Below the pieces are notes generated by a model that did not search any database, had not been told where the DNA came from, and saw only the letters and a list, made by a program, of their open reading frames with translations. The position numbers and the translations under genes are program-made. A stretch of DNA of 64,000 nt from Sedimentisphaera salicampi (GTDB lineage Bacteria; Planctomycetota; Phycisphaerae; Sedimentisphaerales; Sedimentisphaeraceae): the NCBI RefSeq assembly GCF_002117005.1, contig NZ_CP021023.1, forward strand, positions 2,652,995 to 2,716,994. The letters run 5' to 3'. Each line of letters starts with the position of its first letter. The stretch's first letter is position 1. Below are positions 35,508-43,900 of this stretch, one piece after another.

Positions 35508-36482
35508 ATGACTGAAACTTTCAAAGAAAGCAATTATCTCCCGTTTGAAAAGGAGATAATGGAAATAGACAGGCAGCTCCACAAGCTCAAAGCAGAGAAT
35601 GCCGAGAGCTCAGAGATATACAGTCTCCATAAGAGACAGGTAGAGCTGCTTCAGGAAACATACAACGAGCTCAGTGCGTGGCAGACAGTGCAGGTTTCCC
35701 GTCATCCGAATCGGCCTATACTAAGCGATTATCTCAAAAATATGGTTAAGGAATTCAGCGAGCTGCATGGCGACCGGTGTTTCGGAGACGATAAGGCAAT
35801 AGTTACCGGATTCGGTCATATCGGTATGGAACGGGTGCTGATTGTTGGCCATAAAAAAGGGCGGGACGTTAAAGACAAGGTTGAATGCAATTTCGGCTGC
35901 GCAAATCCGGAAGGATACCGCAAGGCGCTGAAAAATATGAAGCTTGCGGCAAAATTCGGCGTCCCTGTTGTAACACTGATCGACACTCCCGGGGCTTATC
36001 CCGGTATAGGGGCAGAGCAAAGGGGGCAGGCTCAGGCGATAGCTCAAAACCTTATGGAATTAGCACGCCTTCGCACGCCTGTTATATCGATCGTCATTGG
36101 AGAAGGGGGCAGCGGAGGTGCTTTGGGCATAGGCGTTGGCGACAGCTTCGCTATGCTTCAATACTCCTATTATTCCGTTATATCCCCCGAGGGGTGCGCA
36201 GCTATCCTTTGGAGAGACGGAAGCAAAGCCGACCAGGCAGCAGAAGAGCTCAAACTCACAGCGAAAGACTTAAAGAACCTCGGCGTAATACAGGATATAA
36301 TTCCCGAGCCGCTCGGCGGCGCGCACAGGGATAAATACACCGCTATTTACAATGTTGAGAGTTTTATCCTAAGCAAGCTGAACGAACTTAAATACAAAAA
36401 CATTGACCAGCTGCTCGAAAAAAGATACGAGAGAATAACTTCAATCGGGCAGCCTTCACAGTTTTCATCGGCAGGCGAATGA
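35508..36482 (+). CDS. accA: Acetyl-CoA carboxylase carboxyltransferase subunit alpha
   Basis: AccA and AccD transfer the carboxyl group from carboxybiotin to acetyl-CoA to give malonyl-CoA for fatty-acid synthesis. The 324-residue protein has the N-terminal helical region (LPFEKEIMEIDRQLHKLK), then RHPNRPILSDYLKNM, ELHGDRCFGDDKAIVTGFG, GKKGRDVKDKV-like VGHKKGRDVK, and the CoA loop TLIDTPGAYPGIGAEQRGQA with GEGGSGGALGIGVGD. The ATG at 35508 follows AAAAGGTAGT. It overlaps the phosphoribosyltransferase gene by 4 bases. accB and accC lie 8.6 kb away; accD is not in the window. Confidence 0.96.
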   Translation: MTETFKESNYLPFEKEIMEIDRQLHKLKAENAESSEIYSLHKRQVELLQETYNELSAWQTVQVSRHPNRPILSDYLKNMVKEFSELHGDRCFGDDKAIVTGFGHIGMERVLIVGHKKGRDVKDKVECNFGCANPEGYRKALKNMKLAAKFGVPVVTLIDTPGAYPGIGAEQRGQAQAIAQNLMELARLRTPVISIVIGEGGSGGALGIGVGDSFAMLQYSYYSVISPEGCAAILWRDGSKADQAAEELKLTAKDLKNLGVIQDIIPEPLGGAHRDKYTAIYNVESFILSKLNELKYKNIDQLLEKRYERITSIGQPSQFSSAGE

Positions 36483-37042
36483 TGGATGTCAAAGAGAATA
36501 ATGAAGAGCTGGTAAGGGAAGTGCTTTTTACCGAGAAACAGGTAAACCAGGCAGCTGATCGCTGCGCTGAATGGCTTGGCGGGATAATCAAAACTCAGAG
36601 AGGCGTTTTGGTTTTTTATATGCTCGAGGGGTGCAGGACGTTTGCTCAGATGCTGGAAAAAAGACTGCTCAGAGCGGGGATTGAAAAAGAGCTTATACCC
36701 ATAAGAACTTCAAGCTACCAAGAAACCACTCAGTCCAGCGAGGTAGTGAATATTGAGGACGACCATATTCAGAAAGATCAAATAAAAGGGAAAACGGTTG
36801 TATTGATAGATGATATACTCGATACAGGCGGAACAATGAGCTCCCTGAGGAAACGTATGCTTGAATATGGTGCCGCTAAGGTGCAGATTTGCGTACTGAT
36901 TGAACGAGATATCGAACGGGATGTAAATATCAAGGCAGATATGGCCGGCCTGAAAACCCAGAGAAAAGAATATCTCGCCGGCGTGGGGCTGGACTACAAA
37001 GGCCTGCTCAGGGAACTGCCTTACATAGCCGCTATTGAGTGA
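36479..37042 (+). CDS. Type I phosphoribosyltransferase (hypoxanthine PRTase-like)
   Basis: A 187-residue enzyme of the PRPP-binding type I family. The 13-residue PRPP motif is VVLIDDILDTGGTMS at about residues 104-118. The N-terminal layout (REVLFTEKQVNQAADRCAEW, then GVLVFYMLEGCRTFAQML) and the C-terminal DYKGLLRELPYIAAIE resemble hypoxanthine-guanine phosphoribosyltransferases, which convert purine bases to nucleotides. The usual flexible-loop SY appears as RTSSYQETTQSSE, in the right place. It starts inside the accA stop (ATGATG), so the genes are coupled. The base specificity is not certain. Confidence 0.87.
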   Translation: MMDVKENNEELVREVLFTEKQVNQAADRCAEWLGGIIKTQRGVLVFYMLEGCRTFAQMLEKRLLRAGIEKELIPIRTSSYQETTQSSEVVNIEDDHIQKDQIKGKTVVLIDDILDTGGTMSSLRKRMLEYGAAKVQICVLIERDIERDVNIKADMAGLKTQRKEYLAGVGLDYKGLLRELPYIAAIE

Positions 37043-37923
37043 TTCAGGCAATTTGTACGCAGCTTCCGAGGCGAACCAGTGCCAGCGCCGATCAATACGA
37101 AACTAATCAGATATAATCCGCAGATTACGCAGATTGCACGGATTTTGTGTGGCCTGTGGCCTGTGGCGAGTAGCTCGTGGCTCGTGGCAAGTTGGCTTGT
37201 GGCAAGCAGCCAGCGGCTCGTGGCAAAATCATTAGCGAGAAATTAGTGCCGATTAGCGGCTAAAAATCCCTCTCTGCCTTTTCCCTATTAAATATTTATC
37301 CTGTCAATCCTTGCCCCGTAGCCAAAGCGGTTCGGGGCTGTAAATCCTGTCAAAAAAATATCTCCTCCGTTTCCTCCGATAGCTCCGTGTAAAAAAATAT
37401 CTCCAACATCAGAGCAGGATTGTGTATTGCGTTGAAGCGTCCTTGCCGGCAGAGAGCCTTCCCACATTTATGTGCCTGTCCCCCTTCAATGTAAATTTGA
37501 TTTATACCGAGCTTGTCCGCCGAAGGCGGAGAGGGATGTGATAAAGATAGTGGCCTGTGGCTCGTGGCAGAGTAGCTCGTGGCAAAATCATTAGTGAAAA
37601 ATTAGTGCGGATTAGCGGCTTAAAATCTTTCTCATATTCAATAATCCTGTAGATCCTGTAAATCCTGTCTAAAAAATAAAACTCCGCCTCCTCCGAATCA
37701 TTAGTGAAAAATTAGCGGGGATTAGTGGCTGAAAATTCCCTTCTCATCCTTCGCGTCCTTCGTGGTTTAATACGAATTTTTCAAAAAAATTAAAAAAATC
37801 GGCGGAAATTTTATTTTTTCCTTGAATTCTCCGCGCGAATTCGGTAAGTTCAGTCCGGAAAGGGTAACTGGCGTTATTTGGGGATGATATAAAAAGTTAA
37901 TATTTTTTTATCCGGAGATAAAT
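37043..37923. other. Repeat-rich gap before the GLUG protein
   Basis: About 880 bases without a gene. It contains ATAATCCGCAGATTACGCAG (37110), runs of GTGGC-type phrases (GGCCTGTGGCGAGTAGCTCG), family B units at about 37217-37268, 37576-37627 and 37696-37736, a family C copy (37391-37530) and TCCTGTAAATCCTGTC pieces like family D ends. The last 120 bases are the leader of the next gene. Confidence 0.75.
37391..37530. repeat. Family C repeat, copy 2 (about 140 bp)
   Basis: This is the partner of 13711-13850, same orientation, about 24 kb away, with roughly ten differences by eye. Both end in a CCGCC(N)GGCGG hairpin arm and both are flanked by family B units. Confidence 0.8.
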
Positions 37924-40521
37924 ATGTGTACCCTTAGAGTTTCCCTTCTTGCAGCTATTGCCGCAGCAGGCATTGCATTCGGTTTCGCCGCAGGCGACGG
38001 CACAGTAAACAACCCATACCAAATCTCCACCCCTGACCACCTCGAAGCGGTGAACAACGACCTCTCCGCCCATTACGTCCTGACGAATGACATCGACCTC
38101 TCGGGAAGAACCTACGAACGAGCTGTTATCGCACCGGACACCGATTACAGCGATGCTGGTTTCAACGGCACATCCTTTTCCTGCTCATTTGACGGGGCGG
38201 GCTACAAGATTTTGAACCTCACAATTGACACATTAGACGTAACAGAAAATTATCCCGGCTATCTCGGCCTTTTTGGAAAAATTGATGGACAAGTTGTAAA
38301 TTTTGGTATTGAAAATGCCCTGATTACTGGTGGCGATGATTCAGGCCATCTCGGTGGCCTGTGTGCAATGAATTCGGGCGGCGCAATCGAGAACTGTTAT
38401 GCAACCGGCTCTGTCTCGGGCGGCTCGCATCTCGGCGGCGTATGTGGGTATAATGGCGGAACAATCACAAACTGCTATTCCACCGGTTCTGTTTCGGGAG
38501 ATTATAAACTAGGCGGCCTGTGCGGATATAATTATGAAGGCACAATCGAGAACTGTTATGCGACCGGTTCTGTTTCGGGAGGTGATAGTCTCGGCGGCCT
38601 TTGTGGATGGAATTCGAACGGCACAATCGAGAACTGCTATGCGACCGGCTCTGTTTCAGGCGAAGATGATGCGGACAACCTAGGCGGCCTGTGCGGATAT
38701 AATGGTAATGGAACAATATTAAATTCCTTTTGGGATAGAGATGCTAGCGGGATGATTACAAGTGATGGCGGGAAGCCTAAATCCATTGATAAAATGAAAA
38801 CTATGACTACTTTTATAGGCTGGAATGATGGAAGCTGGACAATAGATGAAGGCAATGATCACCCCCGCCTTGCATGGGAAAATGCTCAAGGTTCTGTTAT
38901 TACTACAGGCTTACCAACTAAAACTTACAGCGGCGAAGGGACAGAAGAAAAGCCTTTCGAAATCTCTGATTCTCAGGATTTAGTCTGCCTCAGCAATCGC
39001 TTGCCAGACTGGGATAAACATTTCGTTTTAACCAATGATATAGATATGCAGGGCATAAATTATTATCCTATAACGACTTTCAGCGGCAGTTTTGACGGCA
39101 GCGGATTTAAAATTTCTAATCTACAAATTAAGAGTGAAAATATAGGTCTAAGGTCTTATCTCGGCCTTTTTGGTGAAATATATGGAGGAGAAGTTCGAAA
39201 CATAGAAATACAAAGTGCTAATATTATAGGCGACGAAAATTCTCGCTATATAGGAGCTTTATGTGGAAGAAAAGAAGGTGGCTTAATTAAGAACTGCTAT
39301 GCTAATAGTAATATTTCAGGCAAATATCGCCTCGGCAGTTTATGCGGATACAATTCATCGGGCACAATTACAAACTGCTACGCTAAAGGCTCTGTTTTGG
39401 GGAAGACTTACCTTGGCGGCATTTGCGGATTGAATCATAGTGGCACAATTGATAGTTGCTATGCAAAAAGCAACTTGTCGGGCGGGGAAAATTCCAGTTC
39501 TCTTGGTGGCTTATGCGGAAAAAATTCTGGTACAATCTCGAACAGTTACACGACTGGCTTTGTTTTAGGGGGAGATTATTCAAATGGCCTCGGCGGTTTG
39601 TGTGGCAGAAATTATGATGGTACAATCTCAAACTGCTATGCCATCGGCTCTGTTTCCGGAGGCGATGATTCAGATTATCTTGGCGGCCTGTGTGGATTTA
39701 ATAATGACGGCACAATCATGAATTGCTATGCAACGGGCTCTGTTTCGGGAGATCATTACGTTGGTGGTTTGTGTGCAAAGAATTATGGCACAATTATGAA
39801 CTCCTTCTGGGATAAAGAGGCAAGCGGAATGAATCCCAGTGCGGGCGGAACGGGGCTTACTACAGCCGAAATGCAGGCGCAGAGTACGTTTACCGATGCC
39901 GGCTGGGATTTTGCGGGCGAAGCGGCTAACGGCGAGGAAGATATATGGTTTATGCCGGCGGGGAGCTATCCGCTGCTTAACGGCGTAACGGATTTGAAGG
40001 ACGGGATTGAGATTGCCCAGCTCGCTGTTGCCGATCGCCGGCGGGTTGGCCGGAGCGAATTTGAATACGACATCACGCTAAAGCTGGTGAACGGGGGCGG
40101 GGATATCAGCTCGGGGCAGATAAGCCTTGCGGCAACGCCTGCGAATATCGAGATAGCGGCGGGCGGTTCGCTCGGTCTCGGCGCTCTTGCCGGCGGGCAG
40201 GCGGGCTTCTCCACGGGCGAGCTTACGTTGCGGATAGACCGCTCCGTGCGAACGGACGAGAGCCGGCTCACATGGCAGGCAGAGCTCAGCCGCGGGCCGG
40301 GGCCGGCATCGATGGAGGTTGTAACGTGCAGCTTTGAGCCGGAGCTGTTCGGCGAAGCGGGCCTCGGCTGGCCGGAGCTTATGGAGCTTGCAGAGAGCTG
40401 GCTCGGCGAAGGGATTGCCGATGTAAACTTTGACGGGGAGGTGAACTATATCGACCTCGCAATCATCGGCGATGGACTGGATATGGAAGATTTCGAAAAC
40501 TTCGCAGACGAGATCTTTTAG
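37924..40521 (+). CDS. Secreted GLUG-repeat protein with dockerin-like C-terminus
   Basis: An 865-residue exported protein. After a signal peptide (about 1-23, LLAAIAAAGIAFGFAAG) it has two similar halves, each opening with PYQISTPDHLEAVNNDLSAH- or PFEISDSQDLVCLSNRL-type segments and SFDGAGYKILNLTI, followed by many GLUG repeats of about 22-26 residues such as GTIENCYATGSVSGGDSLGG. At least twelve repeats are seen. Nearly every one has a Cys in NCYA and another in GLCG, unusual for secreted repeats. Residues from about 690 form a beta-domain. The last 35 residues contain DVNFDGEVNYIDLAIIG, a dockerin-type calcium loop. GLUG repeats occur in adhesins and IgA1 protease-like proteins. A surface-binding role is likely but unproved. 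Confidence 0.88.
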   Translation: MCTLRVSLLAAIAAAGIAFGFAAGDGTVNNPYQISTPDHLEAVNNDLSAHYVLTNDIDLSGRTYERAVIAPDTDYSDAGFNGTSFSCSFDGAGYKILNLTIDTLDVTENYPGYLGLFGKIDGQVVNFGIENALITGGDDSGHLGGLCAMNSGGAIENCYATGSVSGGSHLGGVCGYNGGTITNCYSTGSVSGDYKLGGLCGYNYEGTIENCYATGSVSGGDSLGGLCGWNSNGTIENCYATGSVSGEDDADNLGGLCGYNGNGTILNSFWDRDASGMITSDGGKPKSIDKMKTMTTFIGWNDGSWTIDEGNDHPRLAWENAQGSVITTGLPTKTYSGEGTEEKPFEISDSQDLVCLSNRLPDWDKHFVLTNDIDMQGINYYPITTFSGSFDGSGFKISNLQIKSENIGLRSYLGLFGEIYGGEVRNIEIQSANIIGDENSRYIGALCGRKEGGLIKNCYANSNISGKYRLGSLCGYNSSGTITNCYAKGSVLGKTYLGGICGLNHSGTIDSCYAKSNLSGGENSSSLGGLCGKNSGTISNSYTTGFVLGGDYSNGLGGLCGRNYDGTISNCYAIGSVSGGDDSDYLGGLCGFNNDGTIMNCYATGSVSGDHYVGGLCAKNYGTIMNSFWDKEASGMNPSAGGTGLTTAEMQAQSTFTDAGWDFAGEAANGEEDIWFMPAGSYPLLNGVTDLKDGIEIAQLAVADRRRVGRSEFEYDITLKLVNGGGDISSGQISLAATPANIEIAAGGSLGLGALAGGQAGFSTGELTLRIDRSVRTDESRLTWQAELSRGPGPASMEVVTCSFEPELFGEAGLGWPELMELAESWLGEGIADVNFDGEVNYIDLAIIGDGLDMEDFENFADEIF

Positions 40522-40558
40522 ACAGGATTATTTCTAATTTTGGGATAAGAGATTTTTA

Positions 40559-40715
40559 GACAGGATTTACAGGATTTACAGGATTGTTTTTAATGTGGGA
40601 TTTTTTAAAGTAAGATAAGGATATGATTATCGGCGCTTAGGATTTATGTTTGAAACAATGCTGAAAAATTAAGCCAATCTATTTATCTCATCCTGTCAAT
40701 CTTGTAAATCCTGTC
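40559..40715. repeat. Family D repeat, copy 1, with inverted ends
   Basis: The left end (from 40559, GACAGGATTTACAGGATTTA) and the right end (to 40715, TCTTGTAAATCCTGTC) are inverted repeats of 26 bases with two mismatches. The inner part (GATATGATTATCGGCGCTTA and GAAACAATGCTGAAAAATTA) is shared with copy 2. The right end stops 10 bases before the ATG of the GxxExxY gene, so this repeat supplies its upstream region. Confidence 0.85.
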
Positions 40716-40725
40716 GGAAATAAAA

Positions 40726-41097
40726 ATGAAACACCAAGACCTAACGCGAAAAATAATTGCCTGCTGCTATACGGTATATAATGAGATGGGATTCGGCTTT
40801 CTCGAATCGGTCTATGAGAAATGTTTGCTGATAGAGCTTGAAAAAGAGGGCATAAAAGCCGCCGGCCAAAGCCCGATTAAAGTTTATTACAGCGGCATTT
40901 GTGTTGGCGATTTTTGGGCTGATATTCTTGTGGAGGATGAGGTTATTGTAGAGCTGAAGTCTGTAACGACGGTTGCAGATGCGCACAGTGTGCAGCTGGT
41001 GAACTATCTCTCAGCTACCGGCAAGGATGTAGGGCTTTTGATAAACTTCGGGCCTGAGGGTGTTGATGTGAAGAGGAAAGTGAAAAAGCTTGAATGA
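40726..41097 (+). CDS. GxxExxY family protein
   Basis: A 123-residue protein of the GxxExxY family, a small PD-(D/E)XK nuclease-like fold of unknown role. The name motif is GFLESVYE at about residues 24-31. The nuclease-like core is DFWADILVEDEVIVELKSV, with the acidic residues and the E-x-K triad typical of the fold. The start ATG lacks a clear ribosome site; its leader comes from the family D repeat. Copies of the same repeat lie on both sides (40559-40715 and 41199-41345). Such genes often occur singly in repeat-rich gaps or rRNA intervening sequences, which suggests mobility, but no mechanism is known to me. Confidence 0.88.
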   Translation: MKHQDLTRKIIACCYTVYNEMGFGFLESVYEKCLLIELEKEGIKAAGQSPIKVYYSGICVGDFWADILVEDEVIVELKSVTTVADAHSVQLVNYLSATGKDVGLLINFGPEGVDVKRKVKKLE

Positions 41098-41198
41098 GAC
41101 AGGATTAACATGTTTATTGTTAATTTGGGATATGGGATTTTTGGACAGGATTAACAGGATTTACAGGATTGTTTTTAATATGAGATATGAGATTTTTG

Positions 41199-41345
41199 GA
41201 CAGGATTTACAGGATTATTTTAATATGAGATTTTTTAAAGTAAGATAAAGATATGATTATCGGGGCTTAGCATTTATGTTTGAGACAATGCTGAAAAATT
41301 AAGCCAATCTATTTATCTCATCCTGTCAATCTTGTAAATCCTGTC
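41199..41345. repeat. Family D repeat, copy 2
   Basis: This copy matches copy 1 with about five differences over the last 127 bases; the left arm is one 9-base unit shorter. Same orientation. It is followed by TAAAATATCGG, where copy 1 is followed by TAAAAATGAAAC, the start of the gene. Confidence 0.85.
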
Positions 41346-41370
41346 AGAAATAAAATATCGGTTGGCCTAC

Positions 41371-41472
41371 AACTTAAAACTTAAAACTTAAAACTTACGA
41401 CTTATAACTTAAAACTTAAAACTTAAAACTTAAAACTTACGACTTATAACTTAAAACTTAAAACTTAAAACT
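41371..41472. repeat. Heptamer tract (ACTTAAA)n with 35-bp higher-order period
   Basis: About 100 bases of ACTTAAA units interrupted regularly by ACTTACGACTTATA, so that blocks of about 35 bases repeat. It ends 33 bases before the next ATG and contains many TAA stops in several frames. It could affect spacing of promoter elements or be simple slippage. Confidence 0.85.
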
Positions 41473-41505
41473 GAATACTTACAATAATACTTTCAAGGAG
41501 AACAA

Positions 41506-42006
41506 ATGAAATCTTTATCAGCAATTTTGATTTTCTTGTCTGCAGCGGCTTGCAGCGGCCAGATGATAGCGGAAATACAGGCAGACTACTCAAACATCAG
41601 CGGCAGCCGGTGGGAGGCGGAGTATGCGATATACAACAGCGGCACAGAGCAGATCAGCGAGCTTACTATATGGTTTGCTTATGAGGACTATGCGAATTTC
41701 GAGATCACTACCGCAGACCCGCAGGGCTGGGATGAGCTGATAATCGAGCCCGAGCCGTTAACCGAATCGGGGGCTGGATATGATCTGCTGAATATATCTG
41801 CCCCGCTAACAGCAGGCGGGGAGCTGAGCGGGTTTTCGCTGGAGTTTGATTATGCCGGCAGCTCACCTGCGCAGCAGAGCTTCGAGATAGTCAATCCCAA
41901 TACGTTCGAAACGCTCTACGAAGGCCAGACAGTACCAGAGCCGGCAACGATCGGGTTTTTCGCACTCGCCGGCCTCGCTATGAAGAAGCGAAAAAACACG
42001 ATATAA
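41506..42006 (+). CDS. PEP-CTERM sorted exported protein
   Basis: A 166-residue secreted protein. The N-terminus is a signal peptide (MKSLSAILIFLSAAACSGQ). The C-terminus carries a PEP-CTERM sorting signal: VPEPATIGFFALAGLAMKKR, meaning a Pro-Glu-Pro box, one hydrophobic span and a basic tail, recognised by exosortase. The middle is a beta-rich domain of unknown kind. The ATG follows CAAGGAG. No exosortase gene lies in the window. The anchoring step is inferred from the motif alone. Confidence 0.85.
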   Translation: MKSLSAILIFLSAAACSGQMIAEIQADYSNISGSRWEAEYAIYNSGTEQISELTIWFAYEDYANFEITTADPQGWDELIIEPEPLTESGAGYDLLNISAPLTAGGELSGFSLEFDYAGSSPAQQSFEIVNPNTFETLYEGQTVPEPATIGFFALAGLAMKKRKNTI

Positions 42007-42512
42007 TCCGCAGATTACGCAGGGGCAGCAAGCGGTGCGACGTCCGCCGTGGCGGATACGCTAGGCATTCGCTGCGGCCAGACTGTGATGGATATTTGCT
42101 GTCCACTTATTTCTCCGCCGAAGGCGGATTCATGCGTGGCTCGGTTTAAACATTCATTAGTTTCGTAAAATCGCTGCGTAATACTAACGACAATCAGAGC
42201 CGCACGTGGAGGTCCGCCGAAGGCGGAGAGGGATGTGATAAATTAGACAGGATTAACAAGATTTACAGGATGAGATAAAGATTTCAGATTAATTTTAAAT
42301 TGGCTTTCCCCGTCAAAAGAACTTATCTTAAATCATTAGAGAAAAATTAGCGGGGATTAGCGGCTGAAAACATCTTTCTCATATTCAATAATCCTGTCAA
42401 AAATATCCCCTTAGTGCATCTTAGCGAAGCTTAGCGGCTTATAAATCTCAGCGCGGGTTAGCGGCTGAAAAAACTCAACCTTGATAATTTGTTTTAACGG
42501 CTCAGGCATTTA
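42007..42512. other. Repeat-rich gap after the PEP-CTERM gene
   Basis: It begins with AATCCGCAGATTACGCAG, then holds a family A palindrome, a family D-like end (GACAGGATTAACAAGATTTA at 42244), a family B unit (about 42331-42372) and phrases of the TTAGCGAAGCTTAGCGGC type (42409-42475). No gene is present. Confidence 0.75.
42099..42228. repeat. Family A palindromic repeat, copy 4
   Basis: This copy begins CTGTCCACTTATTTCTCCGC, with the core TTTCGTAAAATCGCTGCGTA and AACGACAATCAGAGCCGCAC, and ends GTCCGCCGAAGGCGG. Its core has a short insertion (CATTCATTAG) compared with copies 1 and 2. Confidence 0.85.
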
Positions 42513-43358
42513 CTAAAGGCAGTTTCTATCCCAGAAGCAGCCGTCTTTATAGCCTTGTATAGATTGGCTTTCTCCTGCGTTTTCAAGCCTTTTCTCGGCA
42601 AGGCAGCAATAATATTCTTCCTGCTCAATACCTGCAAATTTTCTCCCCAGCTTTTTTGCGGCCACGCTGGTTGTTCCGCTCCCGAGGAATGGATCGAATA
42701 TAAAATCGCCCTCGTTGCTGCTTGCAAGAATGAGCTTGGCAATGAGCTTTTCAGGTTTCTGTGTGGGGTGTTCTGTATTCTCAGCCATGCTCCAGAATGG
42801 AACAGTGATGTCGAACCAGATGTTGGAAGGATGTGTGAGCCGGAAGGCATTTTCTCCTTCCCTCTGCCAGTCTTTAGGTTCGCCGAGATTATCACGGTAA
42901 GGCGCAATTACCTTTTTCTTCTGTTTCACGCTTTCAACATTGAATGTGTATTTGCTGCCCACAGTGCAAAACCAGACGTCTTCGCTTGAATTTTTCCAGT
43001 TTTTCTTTGCTCCACGCCCCTTTTCTCTCTGCCATGTGATTCTGTTTTGAATGCTGAAATGCCTTGAAGCAGCCCGCTGCACAGCACCGGAACACTGCCA
43101 TTCACTGCATATATAAACAGAGGCGTTTGGTTTCAGGGTATGCTTCAGCGAGCTTATCCATCTTTCGGTATATTCCTCATACTCGTCTTCCGTGCGTCTT
43201 GAAAAGCTTGTTCCGTTGTAGCATTTCCGCATATTGTAGGGCGGGTCTGCGATTAGAAGGTCAACAAAAGCCTCTGGCAGAAAACTGCTTGCATCAAAAA
43301 TGTTCTGATGAAATGTTTTTCCGTTCAGGTCATCTTTATCAGCGGGTCTGCTGAGCAT
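42513..43358 (-). CDS. Solitary DNA methyltransferase (N6-adenine or N4-cytosine, DPPY type)
   Basis: A 281-residue DNA methylase of the N6/N4 class. The catalytic motif IV is LIADPPYN at about residues 35-42, and the AdoMet motif I comes near the C-terminus as FDPFLGSGTTSVAAKKLG (about 220-238), so the order is of the beta type. NTEHPTQKPEKLIAKLI is the usual pre-motif I segment. No restriction gene is adjacent, so it looks like an orphan regulator-type or relic methylase. The true start may be upstream: the frame is open to CTG at 43430, which follows AGGAGGA by 4 bases and would add 24 residues (SSAKNKTIILDLGEQKKLYE). The ATG at 43358 has no ribosome site. Target sequence unknown. Confidence 0.88.
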   Translation of the reverse strand: MLSRPADKDDLNGKTFHQNIFDASSFLPEAFVDLLIADPPYNMRKCYNGTSFSRRTEDEYEEYTERWISSLKHTLKPNASVYICSEWQCSGAVQRAASRHFSIQNRITWQREKGRGAKKNWKNSSEDVWFCTVGSKYTFNVESVKQKKKVIAPYRDNLGEPKDWQREGENAFRLTHPSNIWFDITVPFWSMAENTEHPTQKPEKLIAKLILASSNEGDFIFDPFLGSGTTSVAAKKLGRKFAGIEQEEYYCCLAEKRLENAGESQSIQGYKDGCFWDRNCL

Positions 43359-43395
43359 TTCAACCCGCTCATAGAGCTTTTTCTGCTCTCCGAGG

Positions 43396-43803
43396 TCAAG
43401 GATTATCGTCTTGTTTTTCGCTGAGCTCAGATTGTCCTCCTGATTTTGTTTGATCTTTCTCTGGAAGCAGGGCTTCTACGAATTTACGCCTCGATCTTCT
43501 GCTTTGCCCGTAAGCCAGCAGCAGAAGTATAAAGGCAATTCCGAGTCCGGAGTAGAAGCCGAACATTATACACTCCTTGGTATAATAGCCAAGCATTGCC
43601 TGAAGCTGTCCGGGTTGGTAGCTTATCTCGCTTGAGTCAGTTACGGTGATGTAAAGCAGAGCGTCTTCAGTGTTTACAGAAGCGACCCTCTGTTCAATCA
43701 TATTATGACTGAGATAAAGAATCGGAATCAGGAGGATGATTGAAACACCGAGTATCCAGAAGGCAATTTTTTCCTGCAAGTGCGTTCGCACGTGATCAAG
43801 CAC
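43396..43803 (-). CDS. Two-span membrane protein of unknown function
   Basis: A 135-residue protein counting from GTG at 43803, with hydrophobic segments at about 13-32 (IAFWILGVSIILLIPILYL) and 78-98 (MFGFYSGLGIAFILLLLAYG) and a charged tail. The GTG has no ribosome site, and the frame stays open upstream through a protein-like stretch (KKKKNHPYTNDAKKYLAKRG, then YKTEELGTKELEAVLDH), right up to the end of hldD. An ATC codon at 43911, after AAAGGGA, could be the true start, giving about 171 residues. Its stop lies inside the proposed upstream extension of the methylase gene. No family is recognised. Confidence 0.65.
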   Translation of the reverse strand: MLDHVRTHLQEKIAFWILGVSIILLIPILYLSHNMIEQRVASVNTEDALLYITVTDSSEISYQPGQLQAMLGYYTKECIMFGFYSGLGIAFILLLLAYGQSRRSRRKFVEALLPEKDQTKSGGQSELSEKQDDNP

Positions 43804-43900
43804 AGCCTCGAGCTCTTTAGTGCCGAGCTCTTCGGTTTTATAGCCCCTTTTTGCCAGATATTTCTTTGCATCGTTGGTATATGGATGGTTTTTTTTCTTT

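Larger units (their letters stand above)
41098..41505. other. Family D sequence and heptamer tract between GxxExxY and PEP-CTERM genes
   Basis: Two partial units reading GGGATTTTTGGACAGGATTA or similar (about 41115-41198), then family D copy 2, then a heptamer tract, then the ribosome site AAGGAG of the next gene. No gene is present. Confidence 0.75.

Noticed and set aside
37790-37920. Possible riboswitch in the leader of the GLUG protein
   Set aside because: There are short inverted segments but no match to a riboswitch core that I can recognise.
38330-39800. Regularly spaced DNA repeats considered as a possible CRISPR array
   Set aside because: They are the coding repeats of the GLUG protein, with continuous frame and variable unit length.
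41371-41472. Heptamer tract considered as CRISPR or origin iterons
   Set aside because: No spacers, no cas genes, and no DnaA-box pattern or dnaA/parAB neighbours.
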